This document shows positions 63,433-64,000 of a stretch of 64,000 nucleotides of DNA, piece after piece. Below the pieces are notes generated by a model. That model worked only from the letters and a program-made list of their open reading frames with translations. It made no database searches and was not told the origin of the DNA. Made by a program: the position numbers and the translations under genes. Location of the stretch: NCBI GenBank assembly GCA_037074765.1, contig JBAMDO010000018.1, forward strand, positions 372,001 to 436,000, read 5' to 3'. This DNA is from Mansonella perstans (lineage: Eukaryota; Nematoda; Chromadorea; Rhabditida; Onchocercidae). Numbering within the stretch: position 1 is the first letter of the stretch; each line of letters starts with the position of its first letter.

Positions 63433-64000
63433 TCAGTCAGTTGTAGACTTCGAAAACTGAACACGTTCCACTTTTACCTGATCGTCAACTAATCGATAAA
63501 GATACGTAATTAGCGTTCCTATTTGTACGTCCAATAATGCAAATGATGGTATGACATCACTGAAAGACTAATTTTAATAGAAGTTGAACGATTAGAACAA
63601 AGACTGACCGCTGTACTTTTAAGTCACATTATTTAAACTTCCTCGCCATCATATTTCGTTTAAAATTTGCTAAAAAATTTGTATATATAAATTCTTCAGC
63701 AGTACCTTTTTATTGGTGAGAAAGCTCCGGTTGCAGAGCCGGGATTCACATAAAATCGACCCTCATGTTGTAAAGTTTGACATTCATGTGTATGTCCGGT
63801 TATCAGAACATCCACATCCAATTGTCGTGCTAACATTTCTAACCTCTAAAAATTATATCGACTTTCATAATATATCCAGAACCTTTCGTTTTTCCAAGTA
63901 CTCCAGACAATAAAAGTTAAAATATAGAAATAAATTTGTGAAATACGTTACTTTTTTATCACCCCACGGTACAATTTGATGACCGTGACATAAGCCAATT
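63433..64000 (-). CDS. vps-29: VPS29 retromer subunit, 3' part
   Basis: VPS29 is the metallophosphoesterase-fold subunit of the retromer complex, which recycles cargo from endosomes to the Golgi. Exons visible in transcript order: from the window edge at 64000 to 63952, then 63845-63706, then 63559-63433, joined in phase. They encode GLCHGHQIVPWGDKK, RQLDVDVLITGHTHECQTLQ, FYVNPGSATGAFSP, PSFALLDVQIGT and DQVKVERVQF. These match the C-terminal two thirds of VPS29, including GHTH and NPGSATGA. The N-terminal part lies beyond the right edge. Confidence 0.95.

Noticed and set aside
1..64000. tRNA, rRNA and spliced-leader RNA genes
   Set aside because: I looked for B-box-like GGTTCGAATC blocks and SL1-like leader sequence and saw none; a covariance-model scan would be needed to exclude them.

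Overview
The window looks like nuclear DNA of a parasitic nematode, most likely a filarial (clade III) worm. The evidence is its strong AT richness, many introns with GTAAGT-like donors and TTTCAG acceptors, genes on both strands separated by poly-T tracts and microsatellites, and nematode-typical families: a transthyretin-like secreted protein, an astacin protease and a nematode-type globin. No bacterial, plasmid or CRISPR features were seen. Gene models were built by hand, joining exons by reading phase and by remembered homology. Exon coordinates are good to a base where phases agree, but nothing was checked against transcripts.

Layout. 120-5913 (+) is ORC1, the origin-recognition AAA+ subunit; its 5' end lies at or beyond the window edge. 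5914-12983 is about 7 kb of AT-rich DNA with homopolymers, microsatellites and a roughly 60-bp inverted repeat. 12984-15728 (+) is a compact classical protein tyrosine phosphatase whose start exon was not found; one intron carries a perfect 144-bp tandem duplication. 17988-32578 (-) is an 11-exon globin-domain gene of 481 residues with very long introns. 32579-43591 is mostly non-coding. It holds a possible orphan exon, an old duplicate of the 3' end of the proteasome-activator gene, and a decayed LINE reverse transcriptase beside that duplicate.

The right-hand third is gene-dense: PSME3/PA28-gamma (-), MITD1 (-), an unrecognised cysteine-rich surface protein (+), a small basic protein (-), UBE2F (+), a transthyretin-like protein (+), an astacin metalloprotease (+) and the 3' part of VPS29 (-). 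These genes do not form one pathway. Most are housekeeping (replication licensing, proteasome activation, neddylation, ESCRT-linked abscission, retromer). The transthyretin-like protein, the astacin and the cysteine-rich protein are predicted to be secreted or on the surface. MITD1 and PSME3 lie head-to-tail 0.67 kb apart and could be co-transcribed.

Most worth a second look: the unrecognised 338-residue cysteine-rich protein; the PSME3 tail duplication with the LINE at its edge; an ORC1 intron with no AG acceptor; GC-AG introns in MITD1 and the astacin; and the exact 144-bp duplication.
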